A stretch of DNA of 64,000 bases from Candidatus Brachythrix odensensis (GTDB taxonomy: Bacteria; Chloroflexota; Anaerolineae; J036; Brachytrichaceae), in contig JADKDT010000011.1 of the NCBI GenBank assembly GCA_016714465.1, positions 1 to 64,000 of the forward strand. The letters are read 5' to 3'. Made by a program: the position numbers and the translations under genes. Under the pieces are notes generated by a model, which did no database searches, had not been told where the DNA came from, and worked only from the letters and a program-made list of their open reading frames with translations. Shown here one piece after another: positions 34,679 through 42,599 of this stretch (positions are counted from its first letter, which is position 1; the number at the start of each line of letters is the position of its first letter).

Positions 34679-36571
34679 ATGAACAAGCGTTGGCTCAGTG
34701 CCCTCGTGGCGTCATTGTGCGCCGGCATCGTGTTGGCCGGTGTGTGGATGATCCTTAGCGCGCCGCTGCCCGCGCGGGCGGCGATGCCCGCCGACGCCAT
34801 TCATGCTTCGGCGGCCGCCCACACCCGCGTGCTGTCGTCGACGGCCGCCGATATGGCCGCGCCTGGCACGCAGCCGAACGCGGTGTTTGGGAGTCCGGGT
34901 TACATCACAGATGGGCTCGGGACGCGCGGCACGCCGGTGTTGCCGATGTCGTGCGCGGCCTGCCATGTTGTTACGATCACCGGCGTGTCGGATGAAGCCG
35001 GCACTGGGGGTTGGAACGGGTCGATGATGGGCAACGCCGGGCGCGATCCGTATTTCCGGGCGGCGCTTGCGATCGCTGATACCCAGATCGGCGGGGCGGC
35101 TTCGTTCTGCGGGCGCTGCCATATGCCCGGCAACTGGGTGCGCGACGAAGCCCGGCTGAGCGAGAACCGGGTCCAGGCCTTCACCACGGCCGACATCGAT
35201 CAGGGTGTGTCCTGTCTGGTCTGCCATCGGATGGTCGCCACAACGGCGCTGGCCGGCGAGGCCCCGCGCGACGCGGACGAGCGGGCGGCCGTGCCCACGG
35301 CCGGGATTCGGCTGGCGAACGCCCAGAACATTTACGATCGGCAGGACTATCGGCGCGGCCCGTTTGAGGTCGAGGCCTATCACAGTTGGCAACAGAGCAG
35401 CCTGCTCCTGTCGGCCCAACTGTGCGGCGGCTGCCACGACGTGAGCAATCCGATGCTGTCCCGCGGTGAGAACGGCGAGTATGGGCTGAATGCGTTGGAT
35501 ACCCCAGCGCCGGTGACGGCGACGCTGTTCCCGCTGCAACGCACCTACTCGGAGTGGGCGCTCAGCGCCTTTAACAGCATGACCGGCGTGGTCGAGGTGG
35601 CTGGGCTCTACCCTGGCTTGAAACGCATCGACGACACCGCCACCGGCGCCGTGACGGTGTGCCAGGACTGCCACATGCCCCGTTTCGAGGGCGTGCTGGT
35701 CAAGCTGCCCGACTACCCGACCCGCTACGTCGCCAACCACTCGCTGTATGGCGGTTCGCATCCCGATATGGCCGATTTGCTTGGCGCGATCTGGACCGGC
35801 TACGACGCCGAGTTCACCCCGGTGAAACAGACCCAGATGCGGATCGCCGCGAGCGAGGGCTTCACGAATCTGCGCAGCGCGGGCGTCAGTGTGGCGGCGA
35901 CGCTCGGCGACGGGTTGGCAGTGACCGTTACCAACAACGCCGGCCATAAATTCCCGACCGGCTATGAGGAGGGCCGCCGGGCCTGGCTGCGGGTCGAGCA
36001 GGTCGACGCGCTTTCGGGGCGCAGCCTTTTCACCTCCGGCTTGTACTCGCCCGGCACGGGCCGGATCCTGTCCGGGACGGGGGATACTGCGCCGCGGGTG
36101 TATGAAGTTAAGTACGCGGTCGGGATCACCCTGGCGGCCCAGCTCGGCCGTCCGGAGCTGGCCGGCCCGGGCTTCAACCAGGTCTTGAACAACGAAGTGT
36201 ACCGAGATACGCGCATCCCGCCGCGAGGGTTTGCCAACGCCCCCTTCGCGGCCGCCCAGGCCGAGCCGGTTGGGGCCGTCTACGCGGATGGGCAGTATTG
36301 GGACAGCGCGTCCTATCCGGTCGCGGCCTGCGCCAGCGCCATCACGGTCTCGGTGCTGTATCAGCAGATCAGCGGCGAGTATGCCGATTTTCTGGCCGTC
36401 CAGGCCAACTTCATCGTCACCGATGCCGTCCGCGGCCCGACCAACTGGGGGGCTCTGCTGGCCGGGCGCTGGATGCCGCCCGAGGTGCTGGCCAGCGCCG
36501 TCGTCGTCCGATCGGACGACGATGCGGGCTGCCCGCTCCGACGATGGTGGCTGCCGATCATGGCACGCTGA
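34679..36571 (+). CDS. Exported multihaem c-type cytochrome (five CxxCH)
   Basis: About 630 residues with a signal peptide (to about residue 35). Haem motifs are CAACH (92-96), CGRCH (about 142), CLVCH (about 179), CGGCH (about 249) and CQDCH (about 327). The C-terminal half (from about 390) has no haem sites and a beta-rich pattern including NNAGHKFPTGYEEGRRAWL, as in cytochrome c554-like proteins. It ends LRRWWLPIMAR. It would carry electrons outside the membrane; the partner is unknown. The ATG at 34679 is preferred to a GTG 12 bp upstream. Confidence 0.85.
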   Translation: MNKRWLSALVASLCAGIVLAGVWMILSAPLPARAAMPADAIHASAAAHTRVLSSTAADMAAPGTQPNAVFGSPGYITDGLGTRGTPVLPMSCAACHVVTITGVSDEAGTGGWNGSMMGNAGRDPYFRAALAIADTQIGGAASFCGRCHMPGNWVRDEARLSENRVQAFTTADIDQGVSCLVCHRMVATTALAGEAPRDADERAAVPTAGIRLANAQNIYDRQDYRRGPFEVEAYHSWQQSSLLLSAQLCGGCHDVSNPMLSRGENGEYGLNALDTPAPVTATLFPLQRTYSEWALSAFNSMTGVVEVAGLYPGLKRIDDTATGAVTVCQDCHMPRFEGVLVKLPDYPTRYVANHSLYGGSHPDMADLLGAIWTGYDAEFTPVKQTQMRIAASEGFTNLRSAGVSVAATLGDGLAVTVTNNAGHKFPTGYEEGRRAWLRVEQVDALSGRSLFTSGLYSPGTGRILSGTGDTAPRVYEVKYAVGITLAAQLGRPELAGPGFNQVLNNEVYRDTRIPPRGFANAPFAAAQAEPVGAVYADGQYWDSASYPVAACASAITVSVLYQQISGEYADFLAVQANFIVTDAVRGPTNWGALLAGRWMPPEVLASAVVVRSDDDAGCPLRRWWLPIMAR

Positions 36572-36573
36572 TT

Positions 36574-36627
36574 TTGTAGCGGATGCGATATCCCCCGCCG
36601 CAGCGGGGGACATCGCGTCCGCTACAA
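36574..36627. repeat. Palindrome between cytochrome and peptidase genes
   Basis: Arms of 25 bp (TTGTAGCGGATGCGATATCC...) around CGCA, two mismatches; begins 2 bp after the cytochrome stop. Confidence 0.8.
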
Positions 36628-36637
36628 TCTCAACTTC

Positions 36638-37858
36638 ATGGCCATCCTTGATACCGTCCGCGCGTTGGCGGAGGAGATTGGGCCGCGGGGCAGCACGACG
36701 GATACCGAACGCAAGGCGGCGGGGTATCTGACGGAGCGCCTGAGCGGACTCAACCTCGATCCCCAGACCCAGTCTTTCCAAAGCGCCCTGTCGGCCTACC
36801 ACCCCTTCGCCCTGGCGATGGGCGTGACGTTGCTGTCGGTCGTGTTGTTCTGGCAGACCCAGCCGGTCGGGGCGGTCGCCGCGCTCGCGCTGGCCGCCAC
36901 AGTATTGGTCTCGCTGATTCAGGAGATGCGCTTCCGGCCCAACTTGTTGCGCTGGATGCTGCCGATCGAGGACAGCCAGAACGTCTATGCCCGAATAGCG
37001 CCGCGCGAAGAGGCGACCCGGTCGGTGGTGATCACCGCCCACTACGATTCGCATCGCACCCCCCTGGTGTTCAGCTCTGCCGGTTGGATGAAGGTCTTCG
37101 GGTTGCTCACACCGATTGGGATTGGGAGCATCGCCGTGCTGGCTGGGCTGTATCTCATCGGCCTCTTTTTGCCGATCGACCTGCGGCCGGGCACTGGGAT
37201 TGGCATGTTCACCGGATTGGCCCAGATCCTGCGCTTCGTCTCGCTGATCCCGGCCGTTCTTGTCCTGCTCGTCTTCGGGCTGATGTGGCAGGCTGATCGC
37301 AGCCCGTATTCGCCCGGCGCCAACGACAACGCCTCGGGCGTGGCGGTGGCCCTGGCCCTGGCCGAGCGCGCCCAGGCCGAGCCGTTCGCCCGGACCGAGC
37401 TCATCATCGCCTTCACCGGTTGCGAGGAAGTCGGCTGTTACGGGGCCGACGCGCTGTTGGCGACGTTCAAAGCCGAGCGCGCGGAGCGAATTCACTTCAC
37501 CATCGACCAGGTCGGCGGCGCGGGTGACGACCCCGGCATCGTGCGCGGCGAGCGCTTTCTCGTCTCAGCCGCCAGCGATCCCGGGCTATTGGCCATCGCC
37601 GACGCCGTCATCGCCGCCCATCCGGACCTCAAGGCCGGGACCCGGACGCTGTCCGGCGCGTATGGCGAGCTCAGTCTCGGGGTCAAGCATGGTTATAAAT
37701 CTATTGCGTTGGGCGCCTTCTCGCCGACCGGCGACCCCGGCGAGTGGCACCGCCCGACCGATACCGTTGGCAGGGTTGATGCGGCGGTGCTGGCCCGCTC
37801 CGAAGAGCTCGCCTGGTTGCTCCTGCGCGGCATTGATGGCGCTCCTGGTGCGGGCTGA
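36638..37858 (+). CDS. M28-family zinc peptidase with membrane segments
   Basis: A 406-residue aminopeptidase-like protein. Zinc ligands are His in VITAHYDSHR, Asp in SPGANDNASG, Glu in FTGCEEVGCYG and His in GEWHRPTDT. Four hydrophobic segments are present: two before the first ligand (about 58-90) and two inserted between the first and second ligands (about 155-215). Membrane insertion of this kind is known in some M28 proteins. Substrate not evident. Confidence 0.85.
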   Translation: MAILDTVRALAEEIGPRGSTTDTERKAAGYLTERLSGLNLDPQTQSFQSALSAYHPFALAMGVTLLSVVLFWQTQPVGAVAALALAATVLVSLIQEMRFRPNLLRWMLPIEDSQNVYARIAPREEATRSVVITAHYDSHRTPLVFSSAGWMKVFGLLTPIGIGSIAVLAGLYLIGLFLPIDLRPGTGIGMFTGLAQILRFVSLIPAVLVLLVFGLMWQADRSPYSPGANDNASGVAVALALAERAQAEPFARTELIIAFTGCEEVGCYGADALLATFKAERAERIHFTIDQVGGAGDDPGIVRGERFLVSAASDPGLLAIADAVIAAHPDLKAGTRTLSGAYGELSLGVKHGYKSIALGAFSPTGDPGEWHRPTDTVGRVDAAVLARSEELAWLLLRGIDGAPGAG

Positions 37859-37902
37859 GGCCGCATCCCGATGCAGACAGCGCGCAGGGCAGGCCCCACG
37901 CC

Positions 37903-38209
37903 CAATGGCGTTAGGTTAAGCTACGCATGCTCAAAATAACGCGCGAACGATCCCCCATTCTTGTCATCCTGAGCAAGCCCCTTAGGGCTTCGGCACACGC
38001 GAAAGCAAATGGGCGAGCGAAGGACCCCTGTGCCGTCGCGCAGTGGGCACGAGAATCGGCGAACGCGATTTGGTGCCGATCAAAGTATCGTCTCGCATTA
38101 CGCTACAGGGGTCCTTCGCGCACCCAGATACGAGTTTTCGTGCCACGGTTCGGTGGGGTGCGCTCAGGATGACAAACGAGAGAAACGTCCGCCCGCATTG
38201 GTGCGCCGG
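37903..38209. mobile_element. MITE-like element, copy A (right end missing)
   Basis: It shares the left terminus (CAATGGCGTTAGGTTAAG) and nested inverted repeats with copy B at 60868-61210: GTCATCCTGAG.../CTCAGGATGAC outside and CGAAGGACCCCTGTG/CAGGGGTCCTTCG inside. The right terminal repeat is absent; instead similarity fades into the coding sequence of the lipoprotein gene. This element fills the gap 37859-38168. Confidence 0.75.
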
Positions 38210-39044
38210 CCTCGCAAGGCTTGGTATCGCGGCCGTACTGTTCCTGGCCGCCTGCGCCCGGGCCGAGACCCCCCGGATCACCCCGACCCCGTTTCGACTG
38301 CGCCTGATCGTTGACGCGTCGATGGCGCCGCTGGCGCGAGCGCTCACAGATGCCTACGCCAAATACCGGCCAAATGCCGGCTTTGCGGTCGAAGCCGGCA
38401 ACGCCCGGGTTGCGTCCGAAGGTCTGTTCGGAGGACGGGCCGATCTGGCCCTGCTGGGGCTGGAGCCCGATCCCGGGCCAAACGGCCCGCCGCCCTGGAC
38501 CCGCGAGCTGGCCTGGGAGGCCATCGCCGTCATCGTCCATCCCCAGAATCCACTGACCGCCCTCACGGTGCCCCAGGCCCGCGACCTCTTCTCGGGCGCG
38601 CGCAGCCGCTGGAGCGACGTGGGCGTGGCCGGGTTGGGCGACATTCTGCTCGGCGTGCGCGAGGAAGGTGACAGCGGACGGGTAAGCTTCGACAAGCAGG
38701 TGATGGGGACGACCCGTCTGTCGTCGAACGCGCTGGTGCTGGCCTCGCTCGATGTGGCGGTGAACACTGTTGCCGCACAGCCCTCCGCCATCATCTACGC
38801 GCCGGCATCACGCCTAACCGGCGCTGGCGCGCCCAAGGTGCGAGCTCTGACCCTGGACGGTGTGCCGCCTTCGTTTGAGGGCGTCGCGACCGGCGCTTAT
38901 CCCGTTGTGCGCCCGGTCAACCTGGTTGCGCTGGCCGAGCCCAGCGGCGAACTGCGCCAGTTTGTGGCCTGGGCGCTAAGCAATGAGGGCCAGCGGGTGG
39001 CGGCCGATCTCGGATATGTCCCGGCCAATCAGATGCAGCGCTAG
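38169..39044 (+). CDS. PstS-like substrate-binding lipoprotein
   Basis: About 291 residues with a signal and lipobox (LGIAAVLFLAACAR, Cys about residue 26). The mature part has the type II periplasmic binding pattern of phosphate/tungstate-binding proteins (RLRLIVDASMAPLARALTDA, DLALLGLEP, VIVHPQNPLTALTVPQARDL FSG region, and a closing FVAWALSNEGQRVAADLGYVP). The ATG used here lies inside copy A of the mobile element, in CTCAGGATGAC. No permease or ATPase is adjacent. Confidence 0.8.
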   Translation: MTNERNVRPHWCAGLARLGIAAVLFLAACARAETPRITPTPFRLRLIVDASMAPLARALTDAYAKYRPNAGFAVEAGNARVASEGLFGGRADLALLGLEPDPGPNGPPPWTRELAWEAIAVIVHPQNPLTALTVPQARDLFSGARSRWSDVGVAGLGDILLGVREEGDSGRVSFDKQVMGTTRLSSNALVLASLDVAVNTVAAQPSAIIYAPASRLTGAGAPKVRALTLDGVPPSFEGVATGAYPVVRPVNLVALAEPSGELRQFVAWALSNEGQRVAADLGYVPANQMQR

Positions 39045-39069
39045 ATGAAGCGAATCAACGGCTCAGTCC

Positions 39070-39192
39070 AGTTTTCAATCTGCGCTCATCTGCGTCAATC
39101 TGCGGATCGATTCCGTTCCATGCCCGCTCGGTCCGTCACGGGCACGGCAGGTTTTGTCCACAGATTAACGCAGATTCGCGCAGATTGTTCTA
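39070..39192. repeat. Dispersed CAGATTAACGCAGATT-type repeat
   Basis: Inverted arrangement: ATCTGCGCTCATCTGCGTCA on the left and CAGATTAACGCAGATTCGCG on the right. Related copies are at 4735-4815 and 45665-45700. It lies between the lipoprotein and yjjX. Confidence 0.65.
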
Positions 39193-39223
39193 TTCAGGAA
39201 TGCAGAAGTCGCAAGGAAGGTCG

Positions 39224-39822
39224 ATGACGGAAACAATTCAGAGCGGGCCGACTGATGCTGATTTCGGTCGTCCGTCATCGGTCGCAGGTCCGATCGCCGC
39301 CGTTAGGATCGCGGTCGGCTCCACCAATCCGGTCAAACTCGAATCGGTCCGCGAAGCCGCTGTGCTGATCTTTGACCGTGAGGCGGTTGAGGTGGGCTCG
39401 GTGGCGGCCGAGTCGGGGGTGTCCGCCCAGCCGATGGGCGACGCCGAGACGATGGCCGGGGCGAGCCGGCGCGCGCGAGAGGCCTTGGCCAGGCTGCCCG
39501 GAGCCGACATCGGGATCGGGCTGGAGGCCGGCATCGACGAGATCGACGGCCGGCTGTTCACCTTTTCGTGGTGCGCGGCGGTTGATGGCGCCGGGCGAAT
39601 CCAGCACGCCTGCACCTCGCGTTGGGAGCTGCCCGCCCCGGTCGCCGCCCTGATCCGGGATGGCCTGGAGCTGGGGGATGCCATCGATCGGGTGTATGGG
39701 CGGGCCAACGCGAAGCAGCAGGAAGGCGCGGTCGGGATCGTCACCCGGGGGCGGCTGACCCGGGCCAGGCCCAGGCGCCGGCGGTGGTGCTGGCGTTGGC
39801 GGGATTGGTATGGGGGGAATGA
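39224..39822 (+). CDS. yjjX: Inosine/xanthosine triphosphatase, YjjX/Maf-Ham1-like (single-base frameshift)
   Basis: Removes non-canonical purine nucleotides. Motifs are VGSTNPVKLESV, MGDAETMAGASRRA, ADIGIGLEAGID, GRLFTFSWCA and QQEGAVGIVTRGRLTRA. At about 39764-39767 one C is missing; with it the frame continues AQAPAVVLALAGLVWGE and stops at 39822, giving 199 residues. Without the correction the frame appears fused to the next gene, an artefact. Confidence 0.83.
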
Positions 39823-39829
39823 ATTCAGA

Positions 39830-40453
39830 ATGCAGAATGCGGAAGTCAGAAAGGCAGTTGAGGCGATCAGTCCGTTTCGAATCGCGCTTGGCCCAGAGTT
39901 CGACCGGCTCGCGCCCGAGCTGCGACAGCACTATGATCTGAACGTTGGACAAGTCCTCGTCATCGAGGGCGGGATGACGGCCTGGAACCGGCTGGCCTTT
40001 GCCCAGGGCCTGCTCTCGTTCATGCCCGTCCCCGGCGCGGACATCCCGGTCCGGGTCGAGCACCGCCTGATCGCGGACGCCGACGGGGCGTGGGGGCTGG
40101 AGTGGCGGCGGCGCTTCGCCCACCCGCGCCGGCCGTTTGGCAGTTACACCCTGACCAAACCCGCCCGCCGGCCCGGCCCGTATGTCATCGATTTCTTCAA
40201 CCAGCCGGCCACGATCGGGCTGACCCTGCGCCTGGACATCGAGGACGGCGGGCGGGCGTTGCGGATGACCAGCGACGGCCCGCAATATGCGGTGCTGGGC
40301 CGGCGGCTGCTGCCCCTGCCGCCCGGGGCGCGGCTGCGGGTGGATGCCCTCGAGCGCGTGCTTGACGATGGCGGGCTGGCCAGCGAGATCGCGATTCGCC
40401 ATCCGCTGTTTGGGCGGATGTTTGGGTATTCGGGGATAACCCGAATCGCGTAG
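39830..40453 (+). CDS. DUF4166-domain protein
   Basis: About 207 residues. The pattern FRIALGPEFDRLAPELRQHYDL, then GMTAWNRLAFAQGLLSFMPVPG, RRFAHPRRPFGSYTL and DGPQYAVLGRRLLPLPP is that of DUF4166 proteins of unknown function. The family is often fused or adjacent to NAD-binding proteins; here it stands alone after yjjX. The exact start is uncertain; the ATG at 39830 lies in a short repeat (CAGAATGCAGAATGCGGAAG). Confidence 0.75.
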   Translation: MQNAEVRKAVEAISPFRIALGPEFDRLAPELRQHYDLNVGQVLVIEGGMTAWNRLAFAQGLLSFMPVPGADIPVRVEHRLIADADGAWGLEWRRRFAHPRRPFGSYTLTKPARRPGPYVIDFFNQPATIGLTLRLDIEDGGRALRMTSDGPQYAVLGRRLLPLPPGARLRVDALERVLDDGGLASEIAIRHPLFGRMFGYSGITRIA

Positions 40454-40486
40454 CTGCTCAGGCCACGAGCGGCGTGCACCTCATCA

Positions 40487-40679
40487 TGTCATGCTGAGCG
40501 CGCCCATCGTACCGCGGCACGCCCTTCCGTTCTGGGCGCGTGAAGCATCTCTGCTTTGGCCGGGCGGGCTTGACCGGCCGCGTTTGCCGCGCTGGCTCTG
40601 ACCTGCCGTGGTAGAGACCCTTCGCCAGGCCGCTTCGCACGCGCCTGCCTACGCTATGTGGCCTGGCTCAGGGTGACAA
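40487..40679. repeat. Degenerate nested inverted repeat related to the MITE family
   Basis: Begins GTCATGCTGAGC and ends GCTCAGGGTGAC, with GTGAAGCATCTC inside and AGAGACCCTTCG on the other side. Same outer logic as copies A and B but different inner sequence. It fills the gap 40454-40685. Confidence 0.6.
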
Positions 40680-40685
40680 GCAGCC

Positions 40686-41396
40686 CTACGGTCGCAACAC
40701 ATCCATCTTCGACGGCGGCGAATCCCCGCCGCTGATGCTCAGCAGCCGCCGGCCGGGCGGGTCGAAGACGGCGACCAGCGGCTCGGCGCTGCCGAGGGTG
40801 GCCGTCACCCGCTGGCCGTCGACTTTGACCGTCAGGCGATAGAAGGCCAGGTAGTGCAGGTAGAAGGCCTGGGCGTCATCGACCGGGGTATCGGACAGAA
40901 ACATGGGCAGGATGCGCTTGATGCGGGGGAGCGGGCGGGTGACGAAGCGGCGGAACTTGGCGTCCTTGATCAGCATGAAGATGGCTCCGCCGGGGTAGGG
41001 GGCGCGATAGAAGCAGCCGGCCCGGCAGACTCCGCTGGCGACGGCGGCGATGCGCCCGGCGTCAACGCCCGGGCTGAAGGCGACCTCGGCCTGGCTGAGC
41101 TCGGGGATGGCCTCGCGTTCGCCCAACGCCTTGAGCTCCAATGCGGCGGCCAGCATGCGGGCCGGCAGCCCGGCCGCCGGGTTGGCCCACGCCCATAGCC
41201 AACTCGCATCCTCGTCGGACTCGGTTCCGAGGACCTGGACGGCCAGCTCGAGCTCCTGGTCGTGGGCGTCCTCGAAGATCAGCGTGCCGCGCTGGGCGTC
41301 GAAGGACCAGCGCTTGCGGCCGAGCATGGCCTCGAGGTAGACCTGCTTGTCGAAGCTGGCGATGGCGTGGCGGGCGTACAGCTCGGCGAAGGACAT
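40686..41396 (-). CDS. DUF6882-like protein of unknown function
   Basis: About 236 residues from MSFAELYARHAIASFDKQ. Recognisable blocks are RWSFDAQRGTLIFED, VQVLGTESDEDASWLWAWAN and GREAIPELSQAEVAF-type sequence, matching DUF6882 in pattern (from recall). A repeated hydrophobic/aromatic C-terminal part handles YLHYLAFYRLTVKVDG. No signal or membrane segment. Function unknown. Confidence 0.65.
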   Translation of the reverse strand: MSFAELYARHAIASFDKQVYLEAMLGRKRWSFDAQRGTLIFEDAHDQELELAVQVLGTESDEDASWLWAWANPAAGLPARMLAAALELKALGEREAIPELSQAEVAFSPGVDAGRIAAVASGVCRAGCFYRAPYPGGAIFMLIKDAKFRRFVTRPLPRIKRILPMFLSDTPVDDAQAFYLHYLAFYRLTVKVDGQRVTATLGSAEPLVAVFDPPGRRLLSISGGDSPPSKMDVLRP

Positions 41397-41424
41397 GCCG
41401 GTATTAGACCGCAGGGCGGGGTGT

Positions 41425-41507
41425 CGGTGATCGACCTCGGAGGTAGGCGCCCGCAGCTCCATGCTTGCAAGGCTCTACGGCGCCCACCTCCGAGGTTGAT
41501 CGCACCG
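41425..41507. repeat. Imperfect palindrome between divergent genes
   Basis: CGGTGATCGACCTCGGAGGT...GGCGCC pairs with GGCGCC...ACCTCCGAGGTTGATCG with a 27-base loop. Confidence 0.6.
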
Positions 41508-41570
41508 GTGCCCGAATTCTTGCTCCCCGACCCGCTGCGTGGCCATTGGAATTCGACTAAGATACGTGGC

Positions 41571-41885
41571 ATGACGACGGCGCGTGAACTCCCGATTCGG
41601 CTGGACATGGCCGCGATTGCGGCGTTTTGTCGGGCGCGCGGCATCTCGCGTCTCAGCCTGTTTGGGTCGGTGTTGCGCTCCGACTTCGATCCCATTAGCA
41701 GCGATTTCGACGTCCTGGCCGAGTTCAGGCCGGGCGCCCTCGACCAGGTGGGTTGGGAGTTTGAGCTGTATGGGCATGCGTTATCCGAGATCATCGGCCA
41801 CCGCGTCGATCTGGTAACGAATCCACGCCCGTGGTTGCGCGAGACGCTCAACAAGGAACCGCTGCCGATCTATGTCGAAACGTGA
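41571..41885 (+). CDS. MNT-type minimal nucleotidyltransferase (antitoxin of a HEPN/MNT pair)
   Basis: A 104-residue protein with the nucleotidyltransferase signature LFGSVLRSDFDPISSDFDVL (GSx10DxD form) and a later Asp in HRVDLVT. In HEPN/MNT modules such proteins AMPylate and silence the HEPN ribonuclease. The following frame overlaps its 3' end and resembles the start of a HEPN toxin that has been lost. Confidence 0.85.
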   Translation: MTTARELPIRLDMAAIAAFCRARGISRLSLFGSVLRSDFDPISSDFDVLAEFRPGALDQVGWEFELYGHALSEIIGHRVDLVTNPRPWLRETLNKEPLPIYVET

Positions 41886-42024
41886 TCCGCGCGGTCCGTT
41901 GTTTGACATGCGCGCCTACGCGCTCGGCGATTCGTATCGCCGGCACGATGTCGCTTTGATCATCGCGCGAGCGACCTTGCGCGCCTTGCGCTGGAGGGCG
42001 CTCGAGGTTATTGGGGAAACCTGA
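41872..42024 (+). pseudogene. HEPN toxin remnant (internally deleted)
   Basis: A 50-residue frame starting with ATG 14 bp before the MNT stop. It opens MSKRDPRGPLFDMRAYA, like DUF86/HEPN toxins, and then jumps to RATLRALRWRALEVIGET, which resembles the family's helix ending ALEVIGEAA. The middle helices and the catalytic R-x4-6-H region that follows are missing. It is the size and place expected for a toxin gene destroyed by deletion. Confidence 0.55.
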
Positions 42025-42032
42025 GAACACTG

Positions 42033-42455
42033 ATGGATATCCTATCCAACAGCGCCATCTTGATCACTCTGGCGATCTGCTCCGCTTGCCTGATCTTGGC
42101 ACCGTTTCTTGTCACGATTCTTGGGATTCATCTTCTGAGTCGTCGACCGCATCTTCGAGAAACTGGCGCTGGGCTCGCTATGGGCACAGGCGCGCTAGCA
42201 GCGGCTGGGTTTGTTCTGGGGGCGCTTGTGATAGCCCGATTGTTCGCCAATGAGTTTCTCTTCTTCCTGCCATTCTGGATTCTCCTTGGGCACCTCTATG
42301 TTGTCGACGAGATGCGTCGGATTCGGTGGCAATGGGCGCTGATTCGAAGACATTTGAGGCGAATGTGCCGAGCCTGGCGCCCGGAGTTGAGCCCGACTTG
42401 GATCGCGACACGGCTGCGAATTGAGGATGGGCTGCATACTTGCGACGCGACCTGA
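42033..42455 (+). CDS. Small membrane protein, lower GC
   Basis: A 140-residue protein with three predicted helices (about residues 8-35, 46-70 and 73-90) and a basic C-terminal half (RRIRWQWALIRRHLRRMCR). No recognised family. Base composition is lower in GC than its neighbours, as is the following 140-bp spacer, so this piece may have arrived with the deletion that destroyed the HEPN gene. Confidence 0.55.
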   Translation: MDILSNSAILITLAICSACLILAPFLVTILGIHLLSRRPHLRETGAGLAMGTGALAAAGFVLGALVIARLFANEFLFFLPFWILLGHLYVVDEMRRIRWQWALIRRHLRRMCRAWRPELSPTWIATRLRIEDGLHTCDAT

Positions 42456-42599
42456 GATACGATGAACTGCACCAATTTAGACCCCGTAGCAAGTTTCGCG
42501 CTGGTCGCAATTGTTCTCGGGCTTCGTTCTGTGCTCGGCACATGGGTACTCTGGCGCAAGTCCAATCGGCCGATTGGCGTTGATGCCGCAACCTCGCCC

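Noticed and set aside
34712..37495. 927-codon minus-strand frame
   Set aside because: Runs antisense across the cytochrome, a palindrome and the peptidase; composition is that of shadow frames.
39224..40453. YjjX-DUF4166 gene fusion
   Set aside because: Produced by a one-base deletion at about 39765; with the base restored yjjX stops at 39822 and the second gene is separate.
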